Origin: a virus
Direction: 5' to 3' (one strand)
Virus record (IMG/VR): IMGVR_UViG_3300021963_000303
Coordinates: 1-38,289 of that record
DNA length: 38,289 bases
Shown: in pieces, positions 36,926 through 38,289 of the stretch
How the letters are laid out: the number at the start of each line of letters is the position of its first letter
Numbering within the stretch: the stretch's first letter is position 1
Made by a program: the position numbers and the translations under genes
Notes under the pieces: model-generated
Database searches by the model: none
What the model saw: the letters and a program-made list of their open reading frames with translations, nothing else
Told to the model about the DNA's origin: nothing

Positions 36926-37513
36926 ATGAGCGTTCTCTGCGATAAAGAAATTCGCCGTCTTGCTGAAGACGAAGAAATGATTGCGCCTTTCCAGGATCGT
37001 CTCGTCAGCGAAGAAAATGGGCGTCGTATTCTCAGTTATGGACTGAGTTCCTACGGATACGACATTCGTCTGTCGCCAGAGCAATGCTTGATTTTTGGGC
37101 GCATCTCCGAAGGCGAGTGTGATCCCAAAGACTTCAAGCCTGAGATCTTAACTAACGCCGAACTTTTAGAAGATGAGAAGGGCAAATATTTTCTATTGCC
37201 TCCTTATGGATATTGTTTAGGCGTGGCGCGTGAGCGCCTCAAGCTTCCTCGTGATGTGACCGTCGTTGCAGTCGGTAAATCTACATATGCCCGTTCAGGC
37301 ATTCTCGTGAACATTACCCCGGCCGAAAGCGGCTGGGAAGGTTATCTGACCCTGGAAATCAGCAACTGCACGGGACTCTTTAATCGCATTTACGCAGATG
37401 AAGGAGTTACCCAACTCCTGTTCTATCGCGGGAATCCCTGCGAAGTGAGCTACCAAGATCGTAAAGGTAAGTATCAAAACCAAGCACCAAAGGTGGTCTT
37501 CAGTAAGGTCTGA
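36926..37513 (+). CDS. dcd: dCTP deaminase
   Basis: Deaminates dCTP to dUTP, which feeds dTMP synthesis for phage DNA. The 195-aa chain keeps GKSTYARSGI (117-126), NITPAESGWEGYLTLEISN with catalytic E134, and the GVTQLLFYRG end strand. Length fits bacterial Dcd (about 190-200). No dUTPase fusion motif is apparent. Seen in many phages and useful in AT-rich genomes. It ends against the convergent gene with adjacent stops (TGATCA). Confidence 0.93.
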   Translation: MSVLCDKEIRRLAEDEEMIAPFQDRLVSEENGRRILSYGLSSYGYDIRLSPEQCLIFGRISEGECDPKDFKPEILTNAELLEDEKGKYFLLPPYGYCLGVARERLKLPRDVTVVAVGKSTYARSGILVNITPAESGWEGYLTLEISNCTGLFNRIYADEGVTQLLFYRGNPCEVSYQDRKGKYQNQAPKVVFSKV

Positions 37514-37975
37514 TCAACCGAAGGAGTCGCGCCAGTTATAGGGTCTGCCGGTACTAGATTGTGGTTTGTTGGGGTAGTTAACGCTGCCCCTACCCCCTGG
37601 TGCATCTCCCAGGCTTGGAAGAACAACTCCACCGCGAGAAGACGGATACCTGCCAACCGAGTTTCCCATAATTGGGTAACGTGTTTCGGCTTGTGCCCTG
37701 TGTTTTCCAGCAAGTCGAGAAGCTTTCATAAAACGTGAGACTCGATCCTGTTGAATTTCGTTGGCTGTATCTGCCGCATTGGCCGTCGCTCTTTCTCCAG
37801 GATCTAAACGCCGCAAGTCAACGTCGTATTGACGTTCCGGTGTCAGGTCTGTAACTTCACCGCCCGAGGATCCAGAATCTTGCCTAGGATCATATTGCAA
37901 GCGTCCTCTGTATCCAATCGATGTGTCGACTGGATCGTTGGCGTTTTCTCTACGTGGGTTATAAAATCTTGCCAT
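37514..37975 (-). CDS. disordered Arg/Gly/Pro-rich protein (153 aa)
   Basis: Low complexity: acidic-basic mixed first half (DVDLRRLDPGERATANAADT), then Gly/Ser/Pro/Arg-rich (GRYPSSRGGVVLPSLGDAPG), ending RPYNWRDSFG. It resembles in composition the 340-aa protein at 16124. Possibly a virion scaffold, linker or DNA-binding protein. ATG at 37975; no clear promoter at the usual spacing. Confidence 0.55.
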   Translation of the reverse strand: MARFYNPRRENANDPVDTSIGYRGRLQYDPRQDSGSSGGEVTDLTPERQYDVDLRRLDPGERATANAADTANEIQQDRVSRFMKASRLAGKHRAQAETRYPIMGNSVGRYPSSRGGVVLPSLGDAPGGRGSVNYPNKPQSSTGRPYNWRDSFG

Positions 37976-38016
37976 GTTAATATTGTAATCGAAGCAATTT
38001 AGGCCAAGATATTCTC

Positions 38017-38289
38017 ATGCACGGTTCTGCAGACTACAATGATGGACTCGGTCAGAACATCATTGATGAGCTTATGTGTCGTTGTTTGAATCAGGCAACT
38101 TTTGGTACTGATCTCGACAACGAAGAAAATGATGTGCCATTATATGATCAGTACAATCGTGGCTTAACATTATGCCAAGAGGAGAGGCCAAGGCAAACGC
38201 TGGAACTCGAGGGGGCACGGCCTGGACTGACGGGTTACATTCCATCGATGGAAGAAGCCCTGGAGATGGGGGCGGATCCACGCCCGAAG
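38017..38289 (+). CDS. hypothetical protein, 3' end cut by window edge
   Basis: ATG at 38017 opens a frame of 91 codons that runs through the last base. The chain is acidic (MHGSADYNDGLGQNIIDELM, DNEENDVPLYDQYN), with a Cys pair (MCRC) and a Pro/Glu-rich segment. It is divergent from the disordered protein. Too short to classify. Confidence 0.6.
   Translation, partial: MHGSADYNDGLGQNIIDELMCRCLNQATFGTDLDNEENDVPLYDQYNRGLTLCQEERPRQTLELEGARPGLTGYIPSMEEALEMGADPRPK

Noticed and set aside
1-38289. Photosynthesis or core capsid genes (psbA, hli, terminase, portal, capsid)
   Set aside because: No translated frame shows their motifs; they may lie outside this slice.

Overview
The window looks like part of the genome of a tailed phage that infects cyanobacteria, probably a marine or freshwater picocyanobacterial phage. 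Evidence seen directly: two long repetitive tail-fibre genes, one ending in a peptidase S74 chaperone; a two-domain endolysin; a D5-type primase-helicase; a phage dCTP deaminase; a Dam-like gene; HNH genes; and very tight gene packing with ATGA, TAATG and GTGA overlaps. The cyanophage assignment rests on speD and on several proteins whose sequences I recognise from memory as recurring in cyanophage genomes (at 8735, 23199, 23889, 24623, 24816 and 36306). I could not search, so the host is an inference. No integrase, terminase, portal, major capsid or photosynthesis gene is visible. Genes at both edges are cut, so this is an internal slice of a larger genome.

Layout. Positions 3-3864 (+) hold small overlapping early-type genes including a Gp157-like protein, closed by two intrinsic terminators. 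Positions 3959-8248 (+) hold a structural protein, a Dps/ferritin-like protein with all four key ferroxidase ligands, and a large probable virion protein. Positions 8245-13413 (-) hold an HNH gene, tRNA-Pro(UGG), small basic proteins, a CAP59-type glycosyltransferase and a ColD-like enzyme with His in place of the PLP lysine. Positions 13463-14485 (+) are GDP-mannose 4,6-dehydratase, fired divergently from the ColD-like gene. Then come a Cys-cluster protein (-), a RecB-type nuclease (+) and a GC-rich disordered repeat protein (-). Positions 17188-24980 (+) hold the primase-helicase, speD, a GT4 glycosyltransferase, a mannose-6-phosphate-isomerase cupin, two HNH-type proteins and small cyanophage proteins. 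Positions 24977-34942 (-) hold the endolysin, a 2OG-Fe(II) oxygenase, two glycosyltransferases, an FkbM methyltransferase and two tail fibres. Positions 34997-37513 (+) hold an HTH protein, two unknowns, a Dam-like protein and dCTP deaminase. A disordered protein (-) and a cut gene (+) finish the window.

How it may work together. The PMI cupin, GMD and the ColD-like dehydratase form consecutive parts of a GDP-mannose to GDP-4-keto-3,6-dideoxymannose route. With four glycosyltransferases, an FkbM methyltransferase and a 2OG oxygenase they suggest that the phage makes or alters a glycan, on its own fibres or on the host surface. Regulation looks minimal. Convergent genes meet with interlocked or nearly touching stop codons, divergent genes are 41-64 nt apart, and many operon heads carry a -10-like hexamer about 25-31 nt before the start codon without a clear Shine-Dalgarno.
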